Shown piece by piece: positions 47,801-59,692 of a DNA stretch of 64,000 bases. Location of the stretch: positions 87,563 to 151,562 of the forward strand of contig CANNZV010001479.1 of the NCBI GenBank assembly GCA_947561585.1, given 5' to 3'. The position numbers and the translations under genes were made by a program. Source of the stretch: Caprella mutica. Its lineage: Eukaryota > Arthropoda > Malacostraca > Amphipoda > Caprellidae. Below the pieces are notes generated by a model. The model saw only the letters and a list, made by a program, of their open reading frames with translations, was not told where the DNA came from and ran no database searches. Within the stretch, counting starts at the first letter, position 1; each line of letters starts with the position of its first letter.

Positions 47801-48339
47801 CAGTAAATTCTATTAATAATTATTGTTGTGCATTTTAATGGCACATTAATAACTTTAATAAAAAGAAACAACTTATCTAGAACATCTATCAAGACAGTGC
47901 TACACATTTTAATTTAATTCCCCCTCCTCTCTTCAATTTTTATAATGAATAAATCTGATTCATTGCTTCATCTAATCGAATGAATTATCGCAGTATTGAA
48001 AATCATAATATTATTAATCAGTACATATTGTGGAAGATAGGATATGTTTGCCATCCGCAAACAATTCCAATGAGACAGATATCAGTGTTTGAAAGTTGGA
48101 AACGTCATGATCTTCTATATGGTGAAACAGTAACTCGATTCAATGGAGAGAAATACTTATAGGGGAAGAGTTAACCATATTTTATAAATTGAAATTTATT
48201 TTTAACTTTTCTATCATCTTAATATTAAGAAGCCAATTACAGGTTGATTAAAAGAGAAAATCTAACAAAACTAAAATAATTGATAAATCCATCAATTTAT
48301 CTAACTAGATTTCATGCGACTGAAATTAACTTCAAGAGG
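44818..48339. other. AT-rich sequence, no confirmed gene
   Basis: About 3.5 kb without a recognisable gene. A stretch at about 45960-46020 reads CRQPSTLSAGDFKRALQ, which looks protein-like, but no flanking exon or family could be found. The patch around 46330-46460 is less AT-rich and also unassigned. Confidence 0.45.
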
Positions 48340-48639
48340 TACACACAGAGAAAGGATTAGTTGAATCAAATCATACTTGATTTGTTTTGACTAAATTTTA
48401 TGGTTTATCTGTGCGCCTACATACGTGGTGAGTTGTAGGTACTATTTAAAATGAGTTAAATTGACGTTGGTTAAAACAACACATATGTGAGTTGGTTATT
48501 TTTAATTTCCGAAGGACACAACAACTACCTGTGATAGTCAAAACTACTCGTGATGGTTGAACCAATTATATGTAATGGTTATAACAACTACAAAACAAGG
48601 TTACATCAACTACTTGTGTATGTTTCTCCAATCACTCCT

Positions 48640-48960
48640 ATGAGTTATACCAACTACTCGTGTAGGTTATACCAACTCCTCGTGTAGGTTATACCAACTA
48701 CTCGTGTAGGTTATACCAACTACTCGTGTAGGTTATACCAACTACTCGTGTAGGTTATACTAACTGTTTGTGTAGGATACATCAACTACTCGTGTAGGTT
48801 ACATCAACTACTTGTGTAGGTTATACCAACAACTCGTGTTGGTTATACCAACTACTCGTGTACGTTATATCAACTACTCGTGTAGGTTATATCAACTACT
48901 CGAGTTGGTTATATCAACATCTCGTGTTGGTTATATCAACTACTAGTAAACTATGTATAT
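48640..48960. repeat. 22-bp tandem array, about 14 copies
   Basis: The unit contains CTCGTGTAGGTTATACCAAC. Diverged units of the same type (CAACTAC, GTGATGGTT) extend back to about 48510. Confidence 0.92.
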
Positions 48961-49750
48961 ATGGGCAGTATGGTAAAATGTAGTCTAGGGTTGATCTTAC
49001 CCCGAGACCAAATTCTTTGGAACCAGTAAAACAAACGGGGTTTGCGCTGCGTTGGTCAGACGGTGGGTTTCAGGCGGTATGACTTCCGGTTATACTTTGT
49101 CATGTAAATGTATATCAACTATTAGTGTAGATTGAAATTTCGGTCCGGTTAGCAGTAGCCAAACTTTTTACCTGACTTTTCCATTCACTATATTTACTCT
49201 ATTTAATCATAATCTCGAGATATAGGCCTCAGTATCAATTAGATTAGACTATTTATTCTCTACGACCAAATCTAATATTTTCATTTATTTTGTACTTTTG
49301 CTTCTGTGATATGCATTTGCATACTATTTTGATTTAAAAAAAATTGATCACTAGAGTCCTAGACTAATCTTTGCTTTTTGAAATGTTTTCGATCCGATGA
49401 ATTGATATATGGTTATTAGTTGTAAATTTATAGATTAGATTGAATAAATAACTTCATGTCAATTCATAAATAAGAAATTAGATGGCGTAAATAACTTTAC
49501 GTAGTGATAAATAGGTAGGCTAGATAAATGAAATAACCAGGCTAGATTACTAAAACAAATGTTGATCAAATAGATCTTTGATATGCTGCAATTATACTAT
49601 AACTTAATGAATAATAATAAAGCCTTTATCTTCTAAACCATATTTTAGTGCAATTCATCTTACTCATATGAACTGATGTAGAAATATGCTAATAGAATCA
49701 CCAAGGTTAAATTGAAAACAAAATATGAACATTTAAGTTTTAGATTTATT

Positions 49751-50133
49751 ATTTAGAAGTACAATTTGAATCCTCGTCACTGTCTGTTACTACTTTAGGT
49801 TGCCAATTCCTGAAATAAGAGATTCGTATATCATTATATATTGAATAGAAATTTATAGTATCGTTTATATACATTATAAATAACATCACCTACTCTTTTT
49901 CCTTTTGTGATGAGATAGCGACAGCTTCGGTATTCTTTTCATGTCTGGAATCCCTAAAAGCATATGGAAAAGTAGGAGCTAATCATATTGCAAATACATA
50001 CTTAAAAATCATCTAATATTTTCAAATACTCACTTTGATCTAGCATAATTGTTCCTGAATCATTCAAAGGAATTGAAGAGGACTCCGATGGTTGATGACG
50101 TTGACCTACTCCATCAATTCTTCATAAAGATCT
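49751..50133 (-). other. Exon-like segments, unknown protein, low confidence
   Basis: Three minus-strand segments have splice-like borders: about 50133-50042 (acceptor TACTTTCAG, donor GTGAGT), 49951-49892 (acceptor TTTTAG, donor GTAGGT) and 49815-49751 (acceptor TCTTATTTCAG, then a TAA). The last two join in phase: DSRHEKNTEAVAISSQKEKE followed by NWQPKVVTDSDEDSNCTSK and stop. The acidic, Ser-rich tail looks like a protein C-terminus. The first segment carries stops in the frame that would match, so the unit is either a pseudogene or misread. I recognise no family. Confidence 0.25.
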
Positions 50134-50394
50134 GAAAGTAGATTCAGAAAATATAGAAAACCATATTAATAAAGAAATGAAGAGAATTATTAACTGAGAA
50201 TTGTTTCATATAGGTAAATTATTTATATAAAATTTTGAACTATTTATAAATATTCAGATGTAGTATAAATTTAGCTCTAATAAATGCAATGGATTCTCCT
50301 GGCTAATCCTCATAATTTTGTTCATTATACACTCTTAATCTAGACTTTAATTAAATAACAAAAAGTATTATATATCAAAAGGCTCGCCTCTCGA

Positions 50395-50578
50395 TGGAGT
50401 TCTCACTGCCAAATCCCTGGACGGTGTTCTTCTTATTTGTTCTCAGGAAGGAGTTCAGCCAACTACCTCCCTGGACGAAGTTTTCCCGGTCATAGAAAAC
50501 TAGGGTCAAGTAGGTAAATTGCGGCAATTTAACTATTTGCAGTCTCTTATCTTGGAAACATTAATAACCACCATTGCT
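50395..50578 (-). other. Minus-strand open segment of unusual composition
   Basis: About 60 codons are open on the minus strand, including FVQGGSWLNSFLRTNKKN and VQGFGSENSIERRAF, and end at a TGA near 50374-50380. The stretch is distinctly less AT-rich than its surroundings and contains CCCTGGACG twice. It could be an exon of the same unknown gene. No family recognised, and the size is within chance expectation. Confidence 0.2.
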
Positions 50579-50806
50579 TCAAGATATTCGTGAAATAAAC
50601 AGAATCTATCATAAATTGAGCTTATTATGATATTCAACAATACAATATATAGCTAAACTAATTTCAGAATGATTTAAAGACTTTCTTAATAAGGCCGCAA
50701 TTAGAAATTAAAGAACCGAATTTACCTGTGTAACCCTACCTATAGGTACACTAACTAGTTTTAAAATATATAAATTATCAGAATACTTAACGGGAGATAC
50801 TAGGAT

Positions 50807-50965
50807 AAGTTCCGAATTATCGTACGGTTCCACATTTTCGGTCGCCTAAGGAAAACTATATAAAATAATTAATCAACTTTTATTTTAATTAGCTATTAGG
50901 TAGCTATATACTATATTTCATACGTGACCGATAATGTGAAATCGCCTGATAATTTGGAACTTACC
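50807..50965. mobile_element. Second copy of the 171-bp MITE family A
   Basis: GATAAGTTCCGAATTATCG at the left, and GGGTAAGTTCCAAATTATC when the right end is inverted, match the MITE at 7030-7200. TTCGGTCGCC and GACCGATAAT lie inside. Without a clear target duplication it looks older than the first copy. Confidence 0.75.
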
Positions 50966-51389
50966 CTATCTGAGGACAGCGCAGTAACTGCTTTGGCTAT
51001 GTGGAAGATATCGACACTGAAAAAAACAACTAGGTAGGTATGATGCTAATAATCTAAGAAAATTAGTTTGGATATCATTTTACAAACTGGAAGGTAGTAA
51101 TCAAAATTTATTATTATGAAAAGTTATATACTGACAATCAGCTTTTCAAATAACTACCTAGCCTCCAGCCTATCAATCCCGAAAATTTAAGAATATTTAG
51201 GCAGACATTTATCTATGTATTAAAGGCATTAATTAATAATTAATAATCGATCAGCAGCGAAAATACTATTTAGTGCATATTACGCTATTGTTTGCACTTG
51301 AACTAAAATGGTATTGAGGAGCGTTCACATTCAACACATAACACACTTGAAACAAGATTTGAACTGTGAAGTGTCAGCCGATTAATTGG

Positions 51390-51995
51390 CTTTGAAGAAA
51401 GCATAAGTTGCCACATACTCATTTGATTTAACTCACACATATACATAAAAAGTAGCGCCAACTCTCATAGTAAGTTAATTTATACACCAGATACAAAGGA
51501 TCAACACTCTTTGTGGGTTACTTTATCACACTATGTCATAGTTGTTTTAACTCGTACCTAAACTTACAAAAAAGTAGCGACAACTCTCATAGTAAGTTAA
51601 TTCATATACTGCAGAATACATTGGATTAACAGTCTTTGTGGGTTACTATAACACACTATGTCATAGTTGATTTAACTCGCACCTAAACTTCAAAAAAGTA
51701 GCGCCAACTCTCATAGTAAGTTAATTCATACACCAGATACATTAGATTAACAATATTCGCGAGTTACTTCAACACACTATGTCCTAGTTGTTTTAACATA
51801 TGTTCAAACTCCCAAAATTTAACTCTAACTCTCATAGTAAGTTGATTCAATCCATAAAATGATTTGAATTAACTATGTTTGGTGACACACCACGTCACAC
51901 TTGTTTTGACACACGTGAAAACATGAATGTAGTCCAACTAACTCACGTAATAAATTGATTCAAAGCATAAATTGTTGACCCATCAAATATGAGTA
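51390..51995. repeat. Tandem array, about 122-bp unit, 4-5 copies
   Basis: AACTCTCATAGTAAGTTAAT recurs at intervals of about 121-124 bp, with TTTGTGGGTTACT and CACACTATGTCATAGTTG blocks in each unit. Units diverge toward the right end. Confidence 0.9.
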
Positions 51996-52013
51996 AACTT
52001 TTTTCTCTGTGTA

Positions 52014-52325
52014 TTATTAACAATTCATAATACCAATTTGCATTGCAAGCTTGAAAATTAAAAAGAATGGGTGAAATATTCGGTCACTAAAGTACGCACA
52101 TTGTTAGGTAAGCTTCGTTATGGACGTTATGTTGAATAGGATTTAAAAGAAAAGAGTCACTTTCAATTTAGGAATATTTGAATTCTTCTAACTAAATATA
52201 TTATATGAACTACTAATATACTATAATAGAATGGATAAGTGTAATATTTTTTAATATGTTTGATACATAATACATATAGTTTTGCTACATTTAAATTATG
52301 ATAAAAAATTGTGGGGAAAATTAGG
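52014..52325. other. AT-rich spacer, nothing recognised
   Basis: No feature recognised. Confidence 0.5.
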
Positions 52326-52778
52326 TGATAATCTTTGTATATTGGTATCTGAGTGCTAATCTGACGATGCTGGATTCGCACTTGTGCGTCAGTTTGAAAG
52401 GCAGTAGTATTAGAGAGTTCATAGCGTAAGGTTGTCCAATATTGTTTCTGTGTCAATCGTTTTCTGTGAACTAGCTAGAGTTTCTTTGTTGAAATTTGAG
52501 GCTTGGAAAGTCGTTACCGGAGGGTGGATTATCTTCGTCTGTAATAGAGCTAAATGGTTTATTTAGTGGGCAAGCGTAGCTGCCGGTTGTTTGTTAGATT
52601 AGGGTTCTAACAATCTGAGACCAGACTGCCGAGTTTGCGTTGTTTGTGTTGGAACAAAAACGCAGGTACAGTCTGCAGAATCTGGTATTCTGTGTTATTT
52701 GTAGAATAACGCTGTTTTTTTTTTAACGCCGGGTGGTCGGTGGGAAATTTTGGACCCAGCGGGGTCCGCTTATTCTTA
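52326..52778. repeat. Direct repeat E, copy 1 (453 bp)
   Basis: Shares several blocks with 53216-53590: TATATTGGTA, GATGCTGGATTCGCACTTGT, AAAGGCAGTAGTATTAGAGA, AGCTGCCGG, TTTGCGTTG, and a conserved hairpin GGACCC-AGCG-GGGTCC near the end. It has about 110 bp (around 52455-52565) absent from copy 2. On the minus strand both copies keep a 42-codon frame (YWTTLRYELSNTTAFQT), but nearly all differences change the amino acid, so coding selection is not suggested. Confidence 0.9.
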
Positions 52779-53112
52779 CAAGCTACCTAGGCCTTAAGAA
52801 TGGCAGAGTCTAAATCCTAATAAAATTACAAATATTCATAATATGGTTGTTTATTTCAAAGTTTACGTGTTGGAAAAAATAATATTAATTCCTTTTTAAC
52901 ATGAAACTGCACATGTGCTCCTACAACAATTTTTTGGATGAGGTATGGAAAGGGTCGACTTGCAGAGACAACCCATTCTATGTTTTCGTTCTTTGTTTAT
53001 AAGTTGCTGTTTCATGTTAAAATTTTTCATCGGTACGAATTATTTAACAAATGGCCATCTAAAAATAAAATCTTTGAGTTTTTATTGTCACCCTTAAATG
53101 AGCATTGTCACA

Positions 53113-53212
53113 GGGGTGGAATATACCTAGGGTGGCATATACCACAGTGGAATATACCAGGGTGGAATATACCAGGGTGGAATTTTCCGGGGTGGAATAT
53201 ACCTAGAGTAGA
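53113..53212. repeat. 15-bp minisatellite GGGTGGAATATACCA, 6-7 copies
   Basis: Units of about 15 bp (GGGTGGAATATACCA and variants ending TAG or CAC) abut the start of direct repeat E copy 2. The unit has inverted GGT...ACC arms. Confidence 0.88.
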
Positions 53213-53215
53213 ACC

Positions 53216-53590
53216 ATAATTTTTGTATATTGGTACCTGATTGCTAATCTGACAATGCTGGATTCGCACTTGTGCGACGGTTTGAAAGGCAGTAGTATTA
53301 GAGAGTTCATAGCGTAAGGTTGTCCAATATTGTTTCTGTTTCAATCATCAATAGTGAGCAAGCGTAACTGCCGGCTGTTTGTTAGATTAGGGTTCTATCC
53401 ATCTGAGACCAGACTGTATCTGGTGGCACGGTGTCTGCCGAGTTTGCGTTGATTGTGTTGGAACAAAACGCGGGTCCAGTCTGCAGAATCTGGTGTTCTG
53501 CTGTGTTATTTGTAGAATAACGTTGTGGTGTTTTGTTAACGCCTGGTGGTCGGTGGAAAATTTGGGACCCAGTGGGGTCCGCTTATTCTT
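53216..53590. repeat. Direct repeat E, copy 2 (375 bp)
   Basis: Second copy, same orientation as 52326-52778, with a 17-bp insertion-like TATCTGGTGGCACGGTG and the hairpin GGACCC-AGTG-GGGTCC. The pair is separated by about 437 bp of unrelated AT-rich DNA and the minisatellite. It may be a TE family inserted twice or one tandem duplication. Confidence 0.9.
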
Positions 53591-53928
53591 AAAAAAATAT
53601 ACAATGAAAAGTTAAGTGTAGCATTATATACAATATTCAGCTTAAATAAACATATAGTTATTGTATAAGAGTCCACGATAAAATTTAGTGTGACATATCA
53701 ATTCAAAATACTAACCTCCAAAAAAGTAATCAGACTAACGGTTTTTTAGCCGAATCAATTTGACCTTTGTAAGAATATTCCTTTAGTTTTTTATTAGTCT
53801 ATGTTAATGCACTCCTTTATTAAAGTCAATCAAAGGAATGGTTACCTTGATTGCAGGATCTAAGCAATCATTTGTTTTAAACTCAGAGACCTTCTAGAAC
53901 TGCAATTATGATATAATCTCCGAGTTTA
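53591..53928. other. AT-rich spacer, nothing recognised
   Basis: No feature recognised. Confidence 0.5.
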
Positions 53929-54211
53929 TGTTAACGCTTACGTGCCACCGCGCATGTATTACATTTAGCTTTCACTAAATCGCACCCAAAAGCGGACCTC
54001 ACCTGAAGGTTACCGTTAGCCTATAAAAGAGATATACCTTGCTCAATTATTCGTTCATTATTCGTCTGTGCCCGACTCTTCGCGTTGTACACGTCCATTC
54101 TAGATAAGCTTATTATTAGCGCTTAACTCTACTGAATAACTCCAGAAATTTATTAAAAGATTCTGGTAGTGCAACCAAGTGAAATATCCTTGTTATAGGC
54201 AATTTATAACA
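53929..54211 (+). promoter_or_regulatory. LTR-like or promoter-like segment with TATAAAA
   Basis: The segment runs from TGTTAACG to TTATAACA, i.e. TG...CA-type ends. It has TATAAAA at 54022-54028 and a TTCATTATTCGT initiator-like word about 35 bp downstream. The 3' half is richer in C and G than the surroundings. No 4-6-bp target duplication is visible and no second LTR is in the window, so a solo LTR is only one option. Confidence 0.3.
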
Positions 54212-57200
54212 TTATTTCAATAGTGAATCTACTAGTTAGAAAAGGTGTTCCATTATCCCCCCTTATGTAGTAAAATATATAACTGAGAAAAACTACTAAG
54301 GCTAAGAGCCCTAATAAGGCGGCCAAATCGAAGACTTGCAGTTAACTGTATTAAGGTGATTGTCAATAGGAACAAAGTTCGTTAAAAAAAATATTATTTC
54401 CATCCAAATATCGATATATTGAAGTCATAATATAAATTCGAAAAGCAAAAATATAAATTGCTGTAACATGAAAATTTAGTTCACCATCATTTCAACATTG
54501 AATCTAATAACAAATCCTCTCTACTGAGTTTTGTGTCAGAAAATTGTTCATTATATGAGTTTTCAAGTAATATTGACATTCTTCGTGTAGAAAAAATGTA
54601 ATTTTTCATATGAATATTATTGGTTGCCTGTCTTATATTTGAATAACCAGAATTTGAAATGCTTTGTAGTTCGATAAAAGTTGATTCAATCTCAAATTCA
54701 TAACATAACAATCTATTCAAAAGTTTTTTGTTTAAAAAAAATCATTAGTCAGGAAACAAGAGAGTTTGTCACTTGTTACAATATAAACGAACCCAATGAA
54801 TGAGTTCATATATCAGATTATGTCTTTGCTGTGTGCCACACTAGGTGACCTCACCTGATGCGACGTGGAATCGTTCAATTAATGATCCAACAACATTTAT
54901 TTACAATCTTTTGCTGTAATATTTTAACGTGCCATAGTGCCTGAATATTGTGAATATTTATTAACTGTAGATTGAGTCTTTGTTTGTTCATTCTATGGTA
55001 TCTCCCTAGTGTTCATAATTAGGGATATTTACTTGCTTTACCTTCCATAACTGTTTACAATTGCATATATTTTCACAGCCAAATGTTTTTTGATAATCTC
55101 ACATAAATACAACCATTTACCAGCTTTATCACTTTAGTATTTTAATTGAATTTTACCAACATTTAATATTAATATCGATTTTCATAATGAATGAAGAAGA
55201 AAGTTGAATATATAATTAAATATAGGAATTCAAATAATAGGGAGTTTTATTCAATTCATAATTTGTAACTATTTTCAATTAAAAAATATCAGTGATGTAA
55301 TGATTTGATCGGACGTCCGGGTTGTTTTCAGAAATTTCCAATCATCTCTTCAAAATATATACCAGCTGCTCTTGTTAAATATTCGGGACTGTTATTGTTT
55401 GAATTAATGTAAACTCAGTTAAAACAAAATCTATTGTACTAAATGGAGCAGTGCATTCACTCAGTTTCTGATAATTTAGAGTAGTAGTTATTTAATACCT
55501 TCCAGTTCTTACTACATTTAAAATATGTCTGATTAAGTCCTGATAATAATTATTAATGTTTTTTTCCGTAATGTGACCAATTGGTAGATAGATAATTTCC
55601 GGGATAATTACGGGCTTGCAGTTTTGGTGACATACCTTGCAAAGATGCACACAAAAATATTTTTGATCAGCGCTTAGTTGAATAACACTGCAAATTAACA
55701 AACTTTGCTTTTCTCAAGTTTAAGTAAAAACCGTATTCATGTTTCACTGCGACTTATTCCCTCGATTTCAGCGCAGGAAGTTTTTATTTTTCTCATCTGA
55801 ATCTCATGGCTTTTTTACTCCCGAAGAGCCTAACAAATCGACAGAACAATGGGAGGAACTTTTCAGGACTTAGAAAATCCGTGGAATGATGTTAGGAACT
55901 TTTCTAAATTATTCTAAAAACTTCAAAAGATACTGCAATAGATACACTCGAAAATATATTCAAATTTATTGCAGTCGTGAATATCGGTTGTTCAGTAAAA
56001 TATTCACTTAAAATTTTAAATATATAATCAAATTATTATATATTCACATATATATGATAAACAAATCTAATATGTTAATACAAAGCGTCATTATAGAATA
56101 TTGGAAGCATCTAGCTAGTTCTATTAAATTTAATTCACTCAATCTATTGTATTAATAGAAATATTCCGCTTTTATTGAATACTATATAAGAAATATCATA
56201 TACAACACTTAATTCTATTCAATATTTTAACCAATTCATATATTCAGTACCATTTTCACGCATCTTCTCATCCCTTTAAATCACCAAGTCCAGTTGAAAA
56301 CTCGTGAAAATGTCTCACAATATCACCAGACCAATTTTAAACATTTGGAGATTTTATGCACGGAATACATTTTGGTGAGTGACAATTTGGTTGTTGGTGT
56401 AAAGAATCAGAGAATGAAGAGACTGATGAAGTAAACTGAGGGAGAGTGTCAAGTGGAATACAAGATGAAGAGGAATTTGCTCTCAAGGAAAATTAATGAC
56501 TGCTTTATTAGCATTCATGCAGGAATTTTGTATAATTTGCGTCCTGAATATTTGCACAAGAAAATTCAGCTTTATAGTATCTGCTCAATTATACACAATG
56601 TATATAAATTTAAGGCATTCGCGTTTCAATGAACTAACAAACCAGAGAGACCGCAGCTTTGGTAGTTTCTCTTTTGATGTTCAGGGTATTGCTGCATAGC
56701 AAGCAATATGGCTTCTTCAATTCATTTTTTTCTACAAACAATTACACAATAATAATATCCATGTCATTTACTCTGCACATCTTCAAAATGTTGAACATTA
56801 GAGTTATTAAGAAGAGTGTCACAGTAGTTAGAAGTCAATGGTAACATTCTCAATCGACAAACTAAACTATTCTTTGAAATTGTAAATCAGAGATGAGTAC
56901 AATTAGACGTCAACGTATTTTTAGTTGATGGTATTTTAGATGATGTTTGAAAATTGTTAAAGCGAGTGTGAAGAATTGTGTAAATGAAAATTAATAAAAG
57001 CAGATATCATTTATATTTTGTTCACTATATTTTACAATAACAGAAGGCAACTGTATCCATAATAACAATTAAAGAGGAACATCTCAAAATATTATAACTG
57101 AAGAGATTAGCTAAATTTAATCTTTCTTTATCTTAAGAATGCTTTCAAATCAATATTTTACCGCCAAAATATTGATTTGAATTTGATGGAAGAATTAATA

Positions 57201-58533
57201 ATGGCTGTTACAAAGTAACAGTCTCTTAAATGTGTTTGAAAGTGATAGTAAATCAAATATTCTTAGCATTTACTGTAGACTTCATCTAAATTTATATCAA
57301 GTCTACTCTTAAATAATCGTGCGAATGACATTTTCATTAGCAGCATGAGTAATGAAATTCATTCCATTTCACTGAGTTATTATCATAGGTGAATTAGAAA
57401 TAAATTTCGTGAATTTTCTTCAGCTATATTAGTTATTTCTGGGTAATATTGTAATTTAGATACTTAACTCTATTTTTGAAAAATTATTATTATACTACTC
57501 TTAATTAGAAGAAATTTTTATTTACTTAATTTCTATACAAAAATTAGTTATCAGCGAGTTTGTTTTTATGATAATTAGAAGTTACTATTCTTTATGATGA
57601 AATATTACATTTTTATTCAATTAAATATCACCTTTCATCTATACAATCAACAATAAGCAATTTCAAATCTTTCTTGAATGGAGCAAAATGAAATAAACAT
57701 AAACTAATTAAAATGTAGATCAGAAAACCGATAGTAAACTACAATTATTATATATTTTTTCTAGAAAGTCTTTGATCAATTTATTAATACTTCAACCATT
57801 TATCGTTCATTTAATCGGTTTTCATTCGCAATTTAAGTGACTAACTATTATCAAAATAACGAAACATTATAAGGATTACGAATGAACAATAAAAATCATA
57901 AAAGAAACTGGAGAAATACTTCGCAATATTGATGACTAACTGAAGTGTAGCAATTGAATCAAACAATGTGCGCGATCTTTTAAGGTTATATTCAGCTCAG
58001 GGAAGGGATATGCGGTTGAAGCTTTTGACAGACAATTCTGAAATATTTTGATGAAAAAATCCATCTAAATGCATTGAATAGAACATTATACTATAATTTA
58101 TAATTAAAGGCAAAAAAGTCATTTATCAAATTGTATAGAATAACCTTGCTCTACACAGTGAACTCATCACAATCTATAGTTAACCGGACAAATGATATCA
58201 CAAATCAGCATAGAGTAGAGGTAGAATTCTTAACAAACTTAATTAGATACAGATTTACTATATATGTAGATAATCAAATCATAATAGAAATGGGAATCAT
58301 TGAATCATCCATTTACAAGGTAGTGAAATACTTTATATCATTCAAAAAACTTAAACATGTGAAATTAGATATAAATGAACATTATCAAATAAACAGTGAA
58401 TAGTAAGCTTTAAATGGGACCTGCCGATAGTTTCGAATAGCAAAGGTTGGGTACTTAAACATTACTCTTGATGAATTTTATGCCGTAGAATGCACAGATA
58501 TTAAACCATTGATGACGTGGACAGAATAATGTC
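54212..58533. other. AT-rich sequence, no gene seen
   Basis: Over 4 kb without a recognisable gene. The 90-codon plus-strand frame at 58131-58403 has no family match that I can name. One strong hairpin is listed separately (57144-57181). Confidence 0.5.
57144..57181. repeat. Perfect 16-bp hairpin, 6-nt loop
   Basis: TTCAAATCAATATTTT (57144-57159), loop ACCGCC, exact complement 57166-57181. A smaller hairpin, GCTGTTAC/GTAACAGT-like, follows about 20 bp later. Confidence 0.85.
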
Positions 58534-59115
58534 AACTAGATTATGTGCACTCGGTAGAGCGCATACCTTCGCAGCTGATTTGACCTGTTCTCTCCAAAAA
58601 TTTAATAAACTGCTAACTGGATAATAACTATTCGTCCCACCAAGTTTCATGCAATATCTTTCAATACTTTTTGAGTTATTGAGTTATAAATGACCTTGAC
58701 CGGATCACTCCAAAAATTCTAACAGATTGTTAATAAACATTGACCAATTGTACCATCAAATTTCAAACAATTTGGTTGAATACCTTTTAAGTTACAAATA
58801 GCCTTGACCTTGATCTTTGACATTTGACCTGATCACTCCCAAAATCTAACAAAATGGTTCCTGCATATTGACTAATCGTCCCACCAAGTTTCATGCAATC
58901 TGGTTCACTACTTTTTGAGTTATAAATGACCTTGACCTTTGACCTGGACACTCCCAAAATTCTATCAGCAGGTCACTGGACATGGACCAATCGCTCTATC
59001 GAATTTCAGGAAATTTGGTTGACCACTTTTTCAGGTAACTGAATAACAAGATGATAAATAAAGAAATAAATAAACGATGGCTAAAATATAACCTTCCCGC
59101 ATTCTGCAAAGGTAA
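58534..59115. repeat. Dispersed repeat family D, copy 3
   Basis: Starts CTAGATTATGTGCACTCGG, then GTAGAGCGCATACCTTCGC, and ends CCGCATTCTGCAAAGGTAA; ACCTTCGCAG and CTGCAAAGGT form nearly perfect inverted ends. It has about five internal units, more than copy 1. At 58933-58945 it holds TGACCTTTGACCT, the exact complement of a DR1 AGGTCA repeat. Confidence 0.88.
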
Positions 59116-59478
59116 TAATAGAGGCACAAAAAGTAATTTCACACCAATAGCTCAAATCACTGTAGTTTATTGGTTATAAAGTAGTTGCAGAAGCCGGTGT
59201 TTTCAAACATCAAATCATTTATTCAGTGCTGAAAGAAGATTTTTGAAAAATATATTTAAGAGCATCGTTCCCAGATTTTGAAAAGTTTTTTTATTATTGA
59301 AGCTACGGTTATGAATTTTATACACATATATAAAATGAATTCTAAGATGTTTTTGAGTCATGACTTTTTTTCGATTCGACCCATAGAAAACGAGTTATTC
59401 GAATTGTGAACAAATTTCGAACAGTGTGTAAATAAATAAATGGATACTACAATTTTGTAGCTATGACATAATGGTTTA

Positions 59479-59692
59479 TTGCAATCGATTCTCCAAAAGA
59501 TTTTCTACAAACTTTGGGAGCGTTTTTTTTATTTTTCGAATTGGTTTTCGAATTATTGAATTGTTTAGTGAAAAAAAAATTGAAATATAATATAAATTTC
59601 AAAATTCAATATTTTGAAAAATAATTCGAAAATTTAATAAAACTCTTGCAGAGTTTGTAGAGATTTCCGAGGAGAATCGAATGCAAAAAATC
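59479..59692. repeat. Imperfect 65-bp inverted repeat
   Basis: TCGATTCTCCAAAAGATTTT and CTACAAACT...TTTTTCGAATT on the left (59485-59542) pair with an inverted TCGATTCTCCTCGGAAATCT and CTACAAACT...AATTTTCGAATT on the right (about 59625-59685). The loop is about 80 bp. Possibly a MITE. Confidence 0.6.

Larger units (their letters stand above)
48340..52013. mobile_element. Candidate 3.7-kb element with CACAGAGAAA ends
   Basis: The left end starts TACACACAGAGAAAGG and the right end, inverted, TACACAGAGAAAAAAG. Both continue with a weakly similar ACTTGATT/TATTTGAT and GAC...TTTATG pattern for about 60 bp. A 22-bp array lies close to the left end and a 122-bp array close to the right end. The middle holds exon-like minus-strand segments and a family A MITE. 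No target duplication is clear. The unit could instead be two unrelated repeat arrays whose ends match by chance. Confidence 0.45.

Noticed and set aside
52326..53590. LTR retrotransposon with two LTRs
   Set aside because: The interior is only about 440 bp without gag, pol, primer-binding or polypurine sites, and the copies differ by large indels.
58131..58403. 90-codon plus-strand frame
   Set aside because: Composition follows the AT-rich background, with no recognisable domain.
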